DNA from: Marinobacter litoralis
GTDB taxonomy: Bacteria > Pseudomonadota > Gammaproteobacteria > Pseudomonadales > Oleiphilaceae
DNA: 64,000 bases
NCBI RefSeq assembly: GCF_003336705.1
Contig: NZ_QMDL01000001.1
Location: 310,001-374,000 of the forward strand
Reading direction: 5' to 3'
Positions 25,420-36,343 of the stretch are shown here, piece after piece (within the stretch, counting starts at the first letter, position 1; every line of letters starts with the position of its first letter). The notes below the pieces were generated by a model that was given only the letters and a program-made list of their open reading frames with translations, had not been told where the DNA came from and made no database searches. The translations under genes and the position numbers were made by a program.

Positions 25420-26727
25420 TTAGAGCCAGGTCAGACCAATGCTGATGATGACTCCGGTAATGATGAGCAGCATCAGGCAGTAGCCCATAATGTCCTTGGC
25501 TTTTAACCCGGCGATGGCCAACACGGGCAGTGCCCAGAAGGGTTGCAGCAAGTTCGTCCAGGCATCGCCCCAGGCTACAGCCATGGCGACTCGGGGAATC
25601 TCTACACCCAGTTCCTGGGCAACTGGCAACATCACCGGCGCTTGCACGGCCCACTGGCCGCCGCCGGATGGCACGAAAATATTCACCAGCCCCGCACTGA
25701 TAAAGCTCCAGAACGGCAGGCTCTCAGCACTTGCGAAGGACACAAATCCAGCAGAAATGCTGGCCGCGAGGCCGGATGCGGTCATCACGCCCATGATGCC
25801 GGCATAGAAGGGGAACTGGATAACAATGCCCGCTCCACCTTTAACTCCTTCGTTCAAGCTTGCCAGCAAGCGCTTTGGGGTTTGGTGAAGGATGATCGCG
25901 ATGAACAGGAACATGAAGTTCACGATGTTCAGGTTCAGGCCGCCATTATCCAGAAAATACTGGAAAATGAAGGCCAAACCGCTGAAACCAATCAGCCACG
26001 CCAGAATCCGACTGTTTTCCAGATGGTCTGCAGGGCGGTTGATGACCACCGCAGTATCTGGTTCGTCGTCGAGTAGTTTCGGGTCCACGTAAACGCTGTC
26101 TTTTTCTGCAGGCAGCATCAGGCGATTCACCAGAGGTACCACGATGAACAGTGCAACAACGATGGCCAGGTTGAAGAACGCGAAGATGGTTTCGCTGGTA
26201 TCGATGATGCCGATTGCACTTGCGCTGAAGTGGCCGTCTGTAGCGATGGTCAGTGGGATTGAGCCGGCGAGGCCGCCGTGCCACACGATGAAGCCCGAGT
26301 AGGCACTGGCAACCAACAGTGGGTAGTGAACCCGGATTTGGCGAGCCAGTGCTTTCGCGAACAGTGCGCCAACCACGAGGCCGAAGCCCCAGTTAATCCA
26401 GCTTGCGACCAAAGCAATGAAGGTCACCAGGACGATCGCTTGTCCGGGCGTTTTCGCCAGGCTGGCAATGCGGTTTAGAATCCCGCGAACGAGTGGCGTA
26501 CTGGCCATCATGAACCCGGTGACCAGGACCAGCAGCATTTGCATGGAAAACGTCAGCAGGTTCCAGAAGCTGTTGCCCCACATTTCGACTACTGCCATGG
26601 GGCCATGGCCCTCGAAGAGCATGGCCGATACGAACGTGAGCAGGGTGAGGATAATCACGAACAGGTAAGGGTCTGGCAGATACTTCTCCACCAAACTTAC
26701 CATAGGTTTGGATGCGCGCTCTAACAT
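25420..26727 (-). CDS. atoE: short-chain fatty acid transporter (AtoE family)
   Basis: About 435 residues from ATG 26727, favoured because GGAG lies eight bases before it; ATG 26739 is the alternative. It is a polytopic inner-membrane carrier with about ten hydrophobic helices. AtoE-family features include KYLPDPYLFVIILTLLTF, SWINWGFGLVVGALFAKALAR, AYSGFIVWHGGLAGSIPLTIAT (in parts) and FVPSGGGQWAVQAPVMLPVAQELG. Members import short acids such as butyrate or acetoacetate. Near the leucine pathway, which makes acetoacetate, this is a sensible neighbour, though the substrate is inferred. Confidence 0.9.
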   Translation of the reverse strand: MLERASKPMVSLVEKYLPDPYLFVIILTLLTFVSAMLFEGHGPMAVVEMWGNSFWNLLTFSMQMLLVLVTGFMMASTPLVRGILNRIASLAKTPGQAIVLVTFIALVASWINWGFGLVVGALFAKALARQIRVHYPLLVASAYSGFIVWHGGLAGSIPLTIATDGHFSASAIGIIDTSETIFAFFNLAIVVALFIVVPLVNRLMLPAEKDSVYVDPKLLDDEPDTAVVINRPADHLENSRILAWLIGFSGLAFIFQYFLDNGGLNLNIVNFMFLFIAIILHQTPKRLLASLNEGVKGGAGIVIQFPFYAGIMGVMTASGLAASISAGFVSFASAESLPFWSFISAGLVNIFVPSGGGQWAVQAPVMLPVAQELGVEIPRVAMAVAWGDAWTNLLQPFWALPVLAIAGLKAKDIMGYCLMLLIITGVIISIGLTWL

Positions 26728-26834
26728 GCTGTTCTCCATTGTTATTTTTTAACTTGGTTATGGTACCAAGCAATAAGGAGAGCGTATTGTCGACCAAAGG
26801 CCAATGCCGCGAGCGTTGCCCAAAAAAGGCCGGG

Positions 26835-27548
26835 TTAGAGCCCCCAATCTTGCTCAGAAAGAGCCTCGGCAATGAACTGATACCCACGTTGGCTGGGGTG
26901 GTAGCCATCGCTGGCGAGCAGGGATGGATCTTCGACCGTGGGGTAATTCAGATAGCGAAAGTCGTTGGGCGTTCGTTTGGCAAGATCTTGGTAGATCCGA
27001 TCCAGTTGTCGCGCTCTCCAACCCATAATGTGCCGGAGGGGTGACGGGAGCGCGGTGAACTTTTCCATGGGCGGCACGCTAAGCAGAGTGATCGGTGCAG
27101 GAGAGAGTGGCGCGATGGCCGCGCGCAATGTTTGCAGATGCTGCCGGAACCGGGCTCGGGAGGTAAAGCCGGTGGTGTCGTTAACGCCCATGCTCAGCAC
27201 AATAGAATTCGCGGGTGGCAGGCTTTCAGAGGCCAGTGTGTTTAGCAGGTTGCCAAGGCGAATGCCGTTCACACCGAAGGTCTGCCAACCAACGGTTTTG
27301 CCGGTGCGTTGGTGCAGCCGGATGGCCAACTGGCTGGCAAGGCCCTCTTTGTGGGTGGCAACCCCGACCCCGGCAGCCGTTGATTCCCCAAGTACCAGTA
27401 AGCGAAACTCGGGCGCCCCTTCCCCATACTGGCCGCTTTTGGCACCGCTTGCTTCGGGCAATCTAGGCGTGTCTCGCCGGGCTCGTTTACCCTGATACAG
27501 CAAGATCGGAGACAGCAGGGCCGTGGTCAGCCAGAACGGTGCGTGCAT
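26835..27548 (-). CDS. SGNH/GDSL hydrolase, membrane-anchored or secreted
   Basis: About 237 residues from ATG 27548 (GAAGGACG upstream). An N-terminal hydrophobic segment (PFWLTTALLSPILLY) acts as signal or anchor. SGNH blocks are visible: LLVLGESTAAGVG with Glu in the GDS-type position and the nucleophile Ser, then SMGVNDTTG with the Asn, and a C-terminal DGYHPSQRGY with Asp and His. Members are esterases or lipases; the substrate is unknown. Gap on the 5' side (27549-27712) shows no further gene. Confidence 0.85.
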   Translation of the reverse strand: MHAPFWLTTALLSPILLYQGKRARRDTPRLPEASGAKSGQYGEGAPEFRLLVLGESTAAGVGVATHKEGLASQLAIRLHQRTGKTVGWQTFGVNGIRLGNLLNTLASESLPPANSIVLSMGVNDTTGFTSRARFRQHLQTLRAAIAPLSPAPITLLSVPPMEKFTALPSPLRHIMGWRARQLDRIYQDLAKRTPNDFRYLNYPTVEDPSLLASDGYHPSQRGYQFIAEALSEQDWGL

Positions 27549-27712
27549 GTTGCGTCCTTCCAAACAATGAGATGATTCATCATAGCGCGAAGCGGGGAAT
27601 GAGGGGATGGTCGTTGTCTCATCTGATGAAAGGCTTTGCTGCAGTTGTTAACGATGTGGTGTAATTCTGCTCCGATCGATAGGGCCTTGGCCTACAATTG
27701 GAGACCTGCTTC

Positions 27713-28621
27713 ATGATAGTACGTGATCGCCCCGGTGCTCTGAGATTAATGCTGGCCTGGAAAGGCTCGGTGGTGCCTCATATCCTGCCTCATATTGTGC
27801 TGACAGGGTTGTTTGCGGCAGGGGTGACATGGGTATCTCGCCATCACTATCTGGATGGCATTGTGGACTATAGCCTGTTGCCATTCACCATTATGGGCAT
27901 TGCGCTGTCCATCTTTTTGAGCGTGCGCAATACCGCCACTTACGATCGTTGGTGGGAGGCCCGTAAGCATTGGGGACACATGGTTTATGAGATTCGCAGT
28001 CTAGCGAGGACAGGCGGTATTTACCTGAATCCGGAACGGCGCAGAGAGCTGTTGATGCGAAGCCTGGCGCACACCCATTTACTCAGAGGGCAGTTGCGAA
28101 GCGAAGACGTTCGTCTGGATTTGCCTTCGTCATTGTCTAAAGAATTAATCGACGCAGCATTGCGGACTCAGAATCCAGCGGCGTTCATGCTTCAGAAGGC
28201 GGGAGAGGTCGTGGCAGAGGCTTTTCAAGTTGGCGAGCTAGACTCGATTGCAGCCGCGGCCATCGATCGGCATTTGCATGAACTGGCGGGTATTCAGGCT
28301 GCCTCGGAACGGATCGCTCATACGCCTTTGCCCTTCGCTTACACGTTGTTGGCTCATCGCACGGCCTATGTGTATTGCTACATGCTGCCGTTTGGTTTGG
28401 TGGGCGTTGCCGGTTGGTTCACGCCGGTATTCACCGCGATTGTGGCTTATACCTTCTTTGGGTTGGATCGCTTGTCAGAGCAGCTGGAGTTTCCGTTTGG
28501 CCGCAACGCGAATGACTTGCCGCTGGATGCCATCTGCAGAATTCATGAAATCAGTATTGCGGAAGCACTGGGGGAGTGTGCTCCCGAGCCTCTGCAGCCG
28601 GTCGAGTTTCAACTGCAATAA
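27713..28621 (+). CDS. bestrophin-family channel protein (UPF0187)
   Basis: About 302 residues from ATG 27713 (GGAGA upstream). The family hallmark RNTATYDRWWEARKHWG is present near residue 75, with hydrophobic helices at about 25-45, 50-70, 215-235 and 240-260 and the ending LDRLSEQLEFPFGRNANDLPLD. Bacterial bestrophins are pentameric ion channels in the inner membrane. No partner gene is visible. Confidence 0.9.
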   Translation: MIVRDRPGALRLMLAWKGSVVPHILPHIVLTGLFAAGVTWVSRHHYLDGIVDYSLLPFTIMGIALSIFLSVRNTATYDRWWEARKHWGHMVYEIRSLARTGGIYLNPERRRELLMRSLAHTHLLRGQLRSEDVRLDLPSSLSKELIDAALRTQNPAAFMLQKAGEVVAEAFQVGELDSIAAAAIDRHLHELAGIQAASERIAHTPLPFAYTLLAHRTAYVYCYMLPFGLVGVAGWFTPVFTAIVAYTFFGLDRLSEQLEFPFGRNANDLPLDAICRIHEISIAEALGECAPEPLQPVEFQLQ

Positions 28622-28622
28622 G

Positions 28623-28655
28623 AAAAAGGCCCCCGGAATTCCGGAGGCCTTTTGT
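28623..28655. terminator. bidirectional terminator between bestrophin and acyl-CoA ligase genes
   Basis: AAAAGGCC and GGCCTTTT enclose a second short palindrome (CCGGAATTCCGG), and T-rich sequence follows. It lies between two converging stops. Confidence 0.85.
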
Positions 28656-28677
28656 TTTCATTGGTCTTGTGAGGGAG

Positions 28678-30366
28678 CTATTTTTTTAGCCCCAGCTCTT
28701 CAATCGAAACTTCCCGCATTTTGAATTTCTGGATTTTCCCGGTAACGGTCATGGGGAATTCATCCACAAACTTGTAGTTTCGTGGAATCTTGAAGTGCGC
28801 GATCTTGCCTTTGCAGAAGGCCTGAAGGTCGTCTGCACTGACGGGCTCTGCGTCGGGCCGGAATTTGACCCAGGCAATCAGTTCTTCGCCGTACTTGTCA
28901 TCGGGTATACCTGTGACCTGGACTTCTTCGATGGCAGGGTGGGTGTAGAAGAACTCTTCAATTTCCTTCGGGTAGATGTTCTCGCCGCCCCGAATCACCA
29001 TGTCCTTGATGCGGCCAACAATCTGAACGTAGCCTTCGTCGTCCATGGTGGCCAAATCGCCGGTGTGCATCCAGCCGTTTTCGTCGATGGCTTCGCGGGT
29101 TTTTTCTTCGTTGTTCCAGTACTTCAGCATGACGCTGTAGCCGCGGGTGCAGAGTTCGCCGATCTCGCCTCGCGGCACGACGTTCCCGTTACCTGGATCG
29201 ACGATCTTGGTCTCCAGATGAGGTTGAGTGCGGCCCACGGTGGTGACCTGTTTCTCGAATGGGTCCAGAGAGCTGGTCTGGGTGGAAACCGGGCTGGTTT
29301 CTGTCATGCCATAGGCAATTTGAACTTCTTTCATGTTCATTTTGCTGTTTACTTTCTTCATCACCTCGGCAGGGCAGATAGAGCCGGCCATGATCCCGGT
29401 GCGAAGCGTGGACAGGTCGTAGCTTTCGAAGTCTGGTTCCGCCAATTCGGCGATGAACATCGTCGGTACGCCGTAGAGTGCCGTGGCTTTTTCCTGATGC
29501 ACCGCCTGCAGGACCGCCTTGGGATCAAATCCTTCTCCGGGGTAGATCATGGCGCTGCCGTGGGTAATACAGCCAAGGTTCCCCATGACCATGCCGAAAC
29601 AGTGGTACAACGGCACAGGAATAACCAAGCGGTCGTTTTCAGTCAGGCGCTGGCTTTCACCCACGAAATAGCCGTTATTCAGAATATTGTGGTGGGTGAG
29701 GGTGGCCCCTTTGGGGTTGCCGGTGGTGCCGGAGGTAAACTGTATGTTGATGGGATCATCGAACTGCAGTGTGCTTTGGCGCTTCTCGAGATCCGCTGCC
29801 GATACCTGATCGGCAAAGCCAAGAAATTCCTGCCATGTCCACATGCCGTCGTGTTTGTTGTCGTGAACGTTAATGATGGCGCGCAGGTCCGGTGCGTCTT
29901 CGGCATTCAGCTTTCCGGCTTCGCTTTGTTTCAGCTCCGGTGCCAGTTGGTAAAGCATTTCGCGGTAATTGGATGCTTTAAAACTGTCTGCTGTTACCAA
30001 GACGCTGATACCCGCCAGATTCAGGGCATACTGAAGCTCGTGCACGCCATAGGAAGGATTGATGTTAACCAGAATCGCGCCCACTTTGGCGGTGGCAAAT
30101 TGGGTGACCGTCCATTCGTAACGGTTGGGTGACCAGATGCCCACCCGATCGCCTTTTTTCACGCCAACGGCGAGGAAGGCGCGGGCTGCCTCGTTCACCT
30201 TTTCGACGAACGTTTTGTAGGTCCAACGAATGTCCTGATGCAGGCACACCAGAGCGTCGTTGTCCGGATATTGTTGCGCGGTGCGGTCCAGCATGTCGCC
30301 GATGGTCATGCCCAGTAGGGGCTTGTCGGCAATACCGCTGGTGTAACTTGGGAGAGTCATGCTCAT
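28678..30366 (-). CDS. AMP-forming acyl-CoA ligase of the liu operon
   Basis: About 562 residues from ATG 30366, chosen for GGAGGCAGAG upstream. It is an ANL enzyme: P-loop [18 protein letters not shown] (about 200), [11 protein letters not shown] near 340, [25 protein letters not shown] (in parts) near 435 and catalytic Lys in VTGKIQKF near the end. It resembles the ligase often found at the end of liu clusters, thought to activate a branched or medium-chain acid such as isovalerate or an acetoacetate-related acid. The exact substrate is inferred. It is the distal gene of the liu cluster, 51 bases after the CMD gene. Confidence 0.87.
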   Translation of the reverse strand: MSMTLPSYTSGIADKPLLGMTIGDMLDRTAQQYPDNDALVCLHQDIRWTYKTFVEKVNEAARAFLAVGVKKGDRVGIWSPNRYEWTVTQFATAKVGAILVNINPSYGVHELQYALNLAGISVLVTADSFKASNYREMLYQLAPELKQSEAGKLNAEDAPDLRAIINVHDNKHDGMWTWQEFLGFADQVSAADLEKRQSTLQFDDPINIQFTSGTTGNPKGATLTHHNILNNGYFVGESQRLTENDRLVIPVPLYHCFGMVMGNLGCITHGSAMIYPGEGFDPKAVLQAVHQEKATALYGVPTMFIAELAEPDFESYDLSTLRTGIMAGSICPAEVMKKVNSKMNMKEVQIAYGMTETSPVSTQTSSLDPFEKQVTTVGRTQPHLETKIVDPGNGNVVPRGEIGELCTRGYSVMLKYWNNEEKTREAIDENGWMHTGDLATMDDEGYVQIVGRIKDMVIRGGENIYPKEIEEFFYTHPAIEEVQVTGIPDDKYGEELIAWVKFRPDAEPVSADDLQAFCKGKIAHFKIPRNYKFVDEFPMTVTGKIQKFKMREVSIEELGLKK

Positions 30367-30417
30367 CTCTCTGCCTCCATTGTTGTTGTATTCGAGGGCT
30401 GGCAAATCACGCGCTTG

Positions 30418-30996
30418 CTAGCGGCTCTGACTGTGGTATTCGGGGTTGGGCTGCATATCGCTGGCGATCGCAACACGGTTGGACATGTTGTAGAAACCCA
30501 CCAGATTGCTCAGGTCCCAAATGGCTCTATCACTGAATCCGGCATCCCGCAGTGCTTGAATTTCCTGTTCAGCAACCGTGGCCGGAGAACGGGTGAGGTG
30601 AGAAGCGTAATCCAGCATGGCCCGCTGACGCGGGTCCAGCTTGGCACTGCGGTAGTTCATGACCAGATGCTCGCCCAGCGCCGGGTCACCGCTGAGTACG
30701 CGAACGGCGGCACCGTGGGCGACCAGACAGTAAAAGCATTTGTTCTCGGAAGAGACCACTACCGCGACCATTTCCCGCTCCAGCTTGGAGAGTTCGCCTT
30801 CACCCAACATCAACTCGTTGTACAGGCGGGTAAAGCCTTCCAGCTGGGGCAAGTTTTGGCTATAGGCGGTCAGTACGTTGGGGATCATGCCCAGCTTTTC
30901 CTGGCAGATCTCGAAGTACTTTTTGGTGTCTTCAGGGAGATTGCTGATCTCGGGAATCGGCAGATCCAGAGCAACCACATTCTTATTTTGGTTCAT
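30418..30996 (-). CDS. carboxymuconolactone decarboxylase/AhpD-like peroxidase-related protein
   Basis: A 192-residue CMD-fold protein. The redox motif [14 protein letters not shown] holds the Cys-x-x-Cys and downstream His of AhpD-like proteins, and the segment [18 protein letters not shown] follows. This matches the peroxidase-related subfamily rather than the lactone decarboxylases. Its start overlaps the liuE stop by 4 bases (ATGA), so it is made with the leucine enzymes. Its role in leucine degradation is unclear; protection of CoA-thiol enzymes is one guess. Confidence 0.82.
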   Translation of the reverse strand: MNQNKNVVALDLPIPEISNLPEDTKKYFEICQEKLGMIPNVLTAYSQNLPQLEGFTRLYNELMLGEGELSKLEREMVAVVVSSENKCFYCLVAHGAAVRVLSGDPALGEHLVMNYRSAKLDPRQRAMLDYASHLTRSPATVAEQEIQALRDAGFSDRAIWDLSNLVGFYNMSNRVAIASDMQPNPEYHSQSR

Positions 30997-31901
30997 TGGC
31001 AGAGTCCTCCTAACGCCTGACCGACTTTCGAGCCGTTGTGGCGATTTAGTTGCTGACTGATCCAGTCGCCGGTGGTAACCAGTTTGTTCAGGTCAACGCC
31101 GGTGTCTATGCCCAATCCGTTCAGAAGATATAGCACGTCTTCGGTGGCTACGTTGCCGGATGCGCCTTTGGCGTAGGGGCAGCCGCCCAGTCCTGCAACC
31201 GAAGCATCGATCACACTCACGCCTTCTTCGAGCACGGCATAAAGGTTTGCCAATGCCTGACCGTAGGTGTCGTGGAAGTGGGCGGCCAGTTTGTTCATCG
31301 GAACATGAGCGGCGACCGCTTCTAGCATACGTTTGGCTTTCAGTGGTGTGCCCACACCGATGGTGTCGCCCAGAGAAATCTCGTGGCAGCCCATGTCGTA
31401 AAGCGCCTTGGCCACGGTGGCGACCTTCTCGGGTGCAATGTCCCCTTCGTATGGGCAACCCATTACGGTAGACACATAGCCGCGCACAGGAATGCCGTGC
31501 TTGCGGGCTTCTTCAATCACCGGACCAAAACGTTCGAGACTTTCGGCAATGCTGCAATTGATGTTCTTTTGCGTGAACGCCTCCGAGGCCGCACCAAAGA
31601 CCGCGACTTCATCGGCCTTTGCTGCCAGTGCACCTTCGAACCCTTTCAGGTTCGGGGTGAGGGCAGAGTAGCGAACCCCGGCTTTGCGGGTGATGCCGGC
31701 CATTACGTCGGCCGCATCCCCCATCTGGGGAACCCACTTCGGTGACACGAAGCTGGCCGCTTCAATGTGGCTCAGGCCGCAATCCGCCAGGCGGTCAATC
31801 AACCCGGTTTTGATGGCGGTGGCAATCACTTCGCCGGGTTCGTTCTGCAGACCGTCCCGGGGGCTCATTTCCACCAGCCGAACCTGTTTCGGAAAGGCCA
31901 T
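30993..31901 (-). CDS. liuE: hydroxymethylglutaryl-CoA lyase
   Basis: A 302-residue TIM-barrel lyase. N-terminal [17 protein letters not shown] holds the Arg-Asp pair, metal-binding His residues lie in [14 protein letters not shown] and the active-site Cys in [19 protein letters not shown]. It splits 3-hydroxy-3-methylglutaryl-CoA into acetoacetate and acetyl-CoA, the last step of leucine breakdown. Its ATG overlaps the liuD stop. Confidence 0.95.
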   Translation of the reverse strand: MAFPKQVRLVEMSPRDGLQNEPGEVIATAIKTGLIDRLADCGLSHIEAASFVSPKWVPQMGDAADVMAGITRKAGVRYSALTPNLKGFEGALAAKADEVAVFGAASEAFTQKNINCSIAESLERFGPVIEEARKHGIPVRGYVSTVMGCPYEGDIAPEKVATVAKALYDMGCHEISLGDTIGVGTPLKAKRMLEAVAAHVPMNKLAAHFHDTYGQALANLYAVLEEGVSVIDASVAGLGGCPYAKGASGNVATEDVLYLLNGLGIDTGVDLNKLVTTGDWISQQLNRHNGSKVGQALGGLCQ

Positions 31902-33889
31902 TACTCTGCCTCCTCGGTGTCGATGGCGATTAATTCCGCGCCTTCGGCTACCTGATCCCCTTCGGCGTAGAAAATTTCGCTGACCACACCGTCGGCCGGT
32001 GCCTTAATGGCGTGCTCCATTTTCATGGCTTCCATGATCACCAGGTTTTGCCCGGCGGTTACCTTGTCGCCCACTTTGGCTTGTACGGCCACAATGGCGC
32101 CGTTCATCGGGGCGGCCAGGCTGCCTTCGCCAGCCACATCTTCAAGGCCGTAAGACTCTTGGTAAACGGTGCATTTGAAGGTGTCACCTTCGTAGAACAG
32201 CACCAGCTCGTTATTGTGCAGGTTGCCGTGTACGCTCAAGCGGTGGCCATTGAGAACCGCTTGCAGGTAGTCTTCGTCCAGGCGGGCATTCAAGTGGTAA
32301 ACGCTGCCGTCAACGAGAACCTGATATCGGTCGTCCCGCTCCAGAATTTTCAACTCGTGGATATCGTCACCCACCTGTAAGGACAGTGGCTGTGCGAATT
32401 CCGAATTCATGCGCCAGCTGTTCTTGCGGCCAAACGGCGACCACGGATCAGCGGTAACCGGTTCCACAGATTTCCGGTGTTCCAGAATAAAGCCGGCGGC
32501 CAGCACCAAGGCCTTGTCCAGATCCAGTTTTGGCTTTGGAAACAGCAAGGTTTCATGAGTGGCAATAAAGTTGGTGGTCAGGTCCGCTTCGCGGAAAGGT
32601 TGGCTGTCCACGGTTGCATGCAGGAACCGGATGTTGGTTTTCAGGCCGGCAATGCGATAATGCTCCAGCGCCTGGACCATGCGGTTGACCGCTTGACCCC
32701 GGGTTTCGTCCCAGACGATTAGCTTGGCGATCATCGGGTCGTAATGGATGCTGATATCGTCGCCTTCGGTTACGCCTGTATCCACGCGCACGTGAGCGGA
32801 TTCGGCCGGGGTGCTCAGGTAGCGAAGGGTGCCGGTAGCCGGCAGAAAGTCTTGATCCGGGTCTTCCGCATAGATTCGCGCCTCGATGGCGTGACCGCGG
32901 GTTTTGACTTGTTCCTGCACCAGAGGCAGAGGATCACCCCAGGCGACTTTCAGCTGCCATTCCACCAAGTCCTGACCGGTGACCATTTCGGTGACAGGGT
33001 GTTCCACCTGCAGGCGGGTGTTCATTTCCATGAAGAAGAAGGAGCCGTCTACGTCGTACAGAAACTCGACGGTGCCTGCGCCCACGTAATTGATGGCTTG
33101 GGCGGCCCGAACAGCCGCGTCACCCATGGCTTTACGGGTTTCTTCGCTCAGGCCCGGTGCCGGGGCTTCTTCCAGTACTTTCTGGTGTCGGCGCTGCACA
33201 GAGCAGTCACGTTCGGCGAGGTAAATGCCGTTGCCGTGCTGGTCGCAGAACACTTGGATCTCGACGTGCCGGGGCTGGGTCAGGTAACGCTCAATCAGCA
33301 TGTCCGGGTTGCCGAAGGCGTTCTTTGCTTCACGCTTGGCGGCGGCCAGAGCGTCGTCAAACTCGCCCATGTTTTCGACCACTCGCATGCCTTTACCGCC
33401 GCCACCGGCGACCGCTTTAAGCAGCAACGGGAAACCGCAGTTCTCGGCTTCTTTTCTCAAAAGTTCCGGGTCTTGGTCGCTGCCGTGATAGCCGGGCACC
33501 AGCGGTACTCCGGCTTTTTCCATGATCGCCTTGGCGGCTGACTTGGAACCCATGGCCGCAATGGCCGAAGAGGGGGGGCCGATGAAGGCTATGCCGTTGG
33601 CTTCGCAGGCTTCGGCGAAATCGGTGTTCTCGGACAGGAACCCATAACCGGGATGGATCGCCTGAGCACCGCTTTCTTTCGCGACTTCAATGATTTTGTC
33701 GGCTTTCAGGTAGCTCTCGGAGCTGGCCGCGGGGCCAATCAGAAACGCTTCGTCTGCCATGGCAACGTGTCGTGCGTCTGCATCGGCTTCGGAATATACC
33801 GCCACGCAGCGGATGCCCATACGGTGAGCGGTTTGGATAATCCGGCAGGCGATTTCGCCCCGGTTGGCAATCAGGATCTTGTTAAACAT
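31901..33889 (-). CDS. liuD: methylcrotonyl-CoA carboxylase biotin-containing (alpha) subunit
   Basis: About 662 residues from ATG 33889, which overlaps the liuC stop (TAATG) and follows CCGGAG. Order of domains: biotin carboxylase (about 1-450; [20 protein letters not shown]-grasp [24 protein letters not shown]), a linker/BT domain (about 480-580) and biotinyl domain (about 590-662) with the biotinylated Lys near 623 in EAMKMEHAI. It carboxylates biotin, which LiuB then uses to turn 3-methylcrotonyl-CoA into 3-methylglutaconyl-CoA. Confidence 0.95.
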   Translation of the reverse strand: MFNKILIANRGEIACRIIQTAHRMGIRCVAVYSEADADARHVAMADEAFLIGPAASSESYLKADKIIEVAKESGAQAIHPGYGFLSENTDFAEACEANGIAFIGPPSSAIAAMGSKSAAKAIMEKAGVPLVPGYHGSDQDPELLRKEAENCGFPLLLKAVAGGGGKGMRVVENMGEFDDALAAAKREAKNAFGNPDMLIERYLTQPRHVEIQVFCDQHGNGIYLAERDCSVQRRHQKVLEEAPAPGLSEETRKAMGDAAVRAAQAINYVGAGTVEFLYDVDGSFFFMEMNTRLQVEHPVTEMVTGQDLVEWQLKVAWGDPLPLVQEQVKTRGHAIEARIYAEDPDQDFLPATGTLRYLSTPAESAHVRVDTGVTEGDDISIHYDPMIAKLIVWDETRGQAVNRMVQALEHYRIAGLKTNIRFLHATVDSQPFREADLTTNFIATHETLLFPKPKLDLDKALVLAAGFILEHRKSVEPVTADPWSPFGRKNSWRMNSEFAQPLSLQVGDDIHELKILERDDRYQVLVDGSVYHLNARLDEDYLQAVLNGHRLSVHGNLHNNELVLFYEGDTFKCTVYQESYGLEDVAGEGSLAAPMNGAIVAVQAKVGDKVTAGQNLVIMEAMKMEHAIKAPADGVVSEIFYAEGDQVAEGAELIAIDTEEAE

Positions 33890-34695
33890 TATTGTGTCTC
33901 CGGAATCCAACTGGCCTTTCGTTTGTTCAGGAAGGCGCTGAGCCCTTCCTGACCTTCTGCGCCCACGCGAATGTCGGCGATGCGCTGTGCGGTATCGTCG
34001 ATCAGGTCTGCGGTGATGGGCTTGTGGCTAACGGCAAAGACCAGATCCTTAGCGGCTTTCATGGCCTCTGGGCCGTTATTGGCCATTTGTTTCAGTAGTT
34101 CGTCGCATCGAGCCTGCAGCGCCTGTTCGTCGTCGCAAACCATATGCACCAGCCCGAATTGTTGTGCTTCGCTCGCGCTGAACACTTCGGCTGAGAGGAA
34201 ATAACGCCGAGCTTGTCGTTCCCCAATGGCCCGAACAACGTAAGGGCTGATGGCGGCGGGGATGAGCCCAAGTTTGACTTCGCTCAGGCAGAAGCTGGCA
34301 GACTGTGTCGCCAAGACGATATCGCAACAGGCTGCCAGGCCCACCGCACCGCCGAAGGCTGCACCCTGAACCAGGCCGATCACCGGCTTGGACAGGTGGT
34401 TGAGCGTATTCATCAGCCGGGCCAGTTCTCGGGAGTCGTCCAGATTTTCCTGGCGCGTGTTCTCTGCCATGCGGCGCATCCAGCCTAAATCCGCGCCGGC
34501 GGAGAAGTGTTTGCCTTCCGAACGCAGGATGACAATCTGGGTTTCCGGGTCACGGTCGACGTATTCGAAAGCCTGAATAAGCTGCTGAATGATGACGTCG
34601 TCGAACGCGTTTCGTTTGTCCGGTCGGTTGAGCACAATCTCGGAGATGCCGTTATCCCGCTGGTGCATCAGAACCGCTGAGTGTTGTTGTGACAT
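33889..34695 (-). CDS. liuC: methylglutaconyl-CoA hydratase
   Basis: A 268-residue crotonase-family enzyme. Motifs include LNRPDKRNAFDD, HFSAGADLGWMRRM (typical of the AUH/LiuC group) and GAAFGGAVGLAACCDIVLAT with SEVKLGLIPAAISPYVVRAIG (in parts). It hydrates 3-methylglutaconyl-CoA to HMG-CoA. The gene lies between liuB and liuD and is coupled to liuD by TAATG. Confidence 0.93.
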   Translation of the reverse strand: MSQQHSAVLMHQRDNGISEIVLNRPDKRNAFDDVIIQQLIQAFEYVDRDPETQIVILRSEGKHFSAGADLGWMRRMAENTRQENLDDSRELARLMNTLNHLSKPVIGLVQGAAFGGAVGLAACCDIVLATQSASFCLSEVKLGLIPAAISPYVVRAIGERQARRYFLSAEVFSASEAQQFGLVHMVCDDEQALQARCDELLKQMANNGPEAMKAAKDLVFAVSHKPITADLIDDTAQRIADIRVGAEGQEGLSAFLNKRKASWIPETQ

Positions 34696-34707
34696 GTCGG
34701 CGCTCCT

Positions 34708-36315
34708 TTACATGCGGAACACGCCAAAGCGCGTTGGCTTGGCGGGTCGGTTGAGGGTGGCAGACAGGCTCAGGGCGACCACTTCGCGTGTCTGGGCCGG
34801 GTCGATGACGCCGTCATCCCACAGGCGCGCACTGGCGTAGTACGGGTGGCCTTGGTGCTCATAGGTTTCGGTGATCGGCTTTTTGAATTCGGCTTCTTCT
34901 TCGGCGCTCCAGCTTTGGCCTTTGCGCTCCATGCCTTCTCTACGAACCTGGGCCAGTACACCAGCAGCCTGTTCACCGCCCATCACGGAGATGCGGGCGT
35001 TGGGCCACATCCACAGGAAGTCCGGGCTGTAGGCTCGGCCACACATGCCGTAGTTGCCGGCACCGTAGCTGCCACCGATCAGGACGGTGATTTTGGGTAC
35101 GTTGGCGCAGGCCACGGCCATCACCATTTTGGCGCCGTGTTTGGCAATGCCTTCGGCTTCGTGTTTTTGCCCGACCATAAAGCCGGTGATGTTTTGCAGG
35201 AACAGCAGCGGAATATTGCGCTGGCAGCAGAGCTCGACGAAGTGGGCGCCTTTTTGAGCGGATTCGCTGAACAGGATGCCGTTGTTGGCGATGATGCCTA
35301 CAGGGTAGCCATGTATGTGAGCAAAGCCGGTGACTAGGGTGGAACCGTAGTAGCGTTTGAATTCGTCGAATTCTGAGCCGTCTACGATGCGGGAGATCAC
35401 GTCTCGTACGTCAAACTGTTTGCGCAAATCGGTGCCGACGATGCCGTATATTTCGTTTTGGTCGTACAGCGGTGCTTTGGGCTTTTGCACCTCAACCGGC
35501 ACAGGCTTGCGGCGGTTCAGGTTAGCAACGCAGCGGCGCGCGATTTCCAGTGCGTGGGCATCGTTTTCCGCGTAGTGGTCGGCAACACCGGAGATTTTGC
35601 AGTGGACGTCGGCTCCGCCGAGGTCTTCGGCGCTGACGACTTCACCGGTGGCAGCTTTCACCAGTGGTGGGCCGGCCAGAAAGATGGTGCCTTGATTGCG
35701 TACGATGATGGATTCGTCGGCCATGGCGGGCACGTAGGCGCCGCCTGCGGTGCACAGGCCCATAACAACGGCAATCTGGGGAATGTCGTCGGCGGACATT
35801 CTGGCCTGGTTGTAGAAGATGCGGCCGAAATGGTCGCGGTCCGGGAAGACTTCGTCTTGCCTTGGCAGGTTGGCGCCGCCGGAATCTACCAGGTAGATGC
35901 AGGGCAGGCGGTTTTCCATGGCGATTTCTTGTGCCCGCAGGTGTTTTTTGACGGTTAGCGGGTAGTAGCTGCCGCCTTTGACGGTGGCGTCGTTGGCGAT
36001 GATCATGCATTCGGTGCCGGATACGCGTCCGATGCCTGCAACAACGCCTGCGGCGGGGACTTCTTCGTCGTAGACGTTGTAGGCGGCAAACTGGCCGATT
36101 TCCAGGAATGGCGAGCCGTCGTCCAACAGGCGGTTGATGCGCTCGCGGGGCAGGAGTTTGCCTCGGTCGGTGTGGCGTTTTTGGTAGGTAGGGCCACCAC
36201 CTTGGTGGATTTTTTCGGCTTTTTCCCGGAGGTCGGCGACGGCTTGCTGCATGGCCTCTTGGTTGGCCAGGAATTCGTCCGATCTTGGATTTATTTTGTT
36301 TTGGAGAATTGTCAT
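34708..36315 (-). CDS. liuB: methylcrotonyl-CoA carboxylase carboxyltransferase (beta) subunit
   Basis: About 535 residues from ATG 36315 (GAGGGA upstream). A longer frame to 36462 exists but passes through a palindromic repeat and has no support. The enzyme has two crotonase-like carboxyltransferase lobes: [52 protein letters not shown] (in parts), [41 protein letters not shown] (in parts) and the C-terminal [20 protein letters not shown]. It moves carboxyl from LiuD biotin to 3-methylcrotonyl-CoA. The ending matches the family ([14 protein letters not shown]). Confidence 0.94.
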   Translation of the reverse strand: MTILQNKINPRSDEFLANQEAMQQAVADLREKAEKIHQGGGPTYQKRHTDRGKLLPRERINRLLDDGSPFLEIGQFAAYNVYDEEVPAAGVVAGIGRVSGTECMIIANDATVKGGSYYPLTVKKHLRAQEIAMENRLPCIYLVDSGGANLPRQDEVFPDRDHFGRIFYNQARMSADDIPQIAVVMGLCTAGGAYVPAMADESIIVRNQGTIFLAGPPLVKAATGEVVSAEDLGGADVHCKISGVADHYAENDAHALEIARRCVANLNRRKPVPVEVQKPKAPLYDQNEIYGIVGTDLRKQFDVRDVISRIVDGSEFDEFKRYYGSTLVTGFAHIHGYPVGIIANNGILFSESAQKGAHFVELCCQRNIPLLFLQNITGFMVGQKHEAEGIAKHGAKMVMAVACANVPKITVLIGGSYGAGNYGMCGRAYSPDFLWMWPNARISVMGGEQAAGVLAQVRREGMERKGQSWSAEEEAEFKKPITETYEHQGHPYYASARLWDDGVIDPAQTREVVALSLSATLNRPAKPTRFGVFRM

Positions 36316-36343
36316 TTGTCGTGGTCCCTCGCGTTGGGGGCGC

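Noticed and set aside
28795..30132. 445-residue open frame on the plus strand opposite the acyl-CoA ligase
   Set aside because: It is the reverse-complement shadow of a clear ANL enzyme; no ribosome binding site, no family pattern, and the real ligase is complete on the minus strand.
32744..33541. 265-residue plus-strand frame across liuD
   Set aside because: Shadow of the biotin carboxylase domain; composition is biased and no domain is seen.
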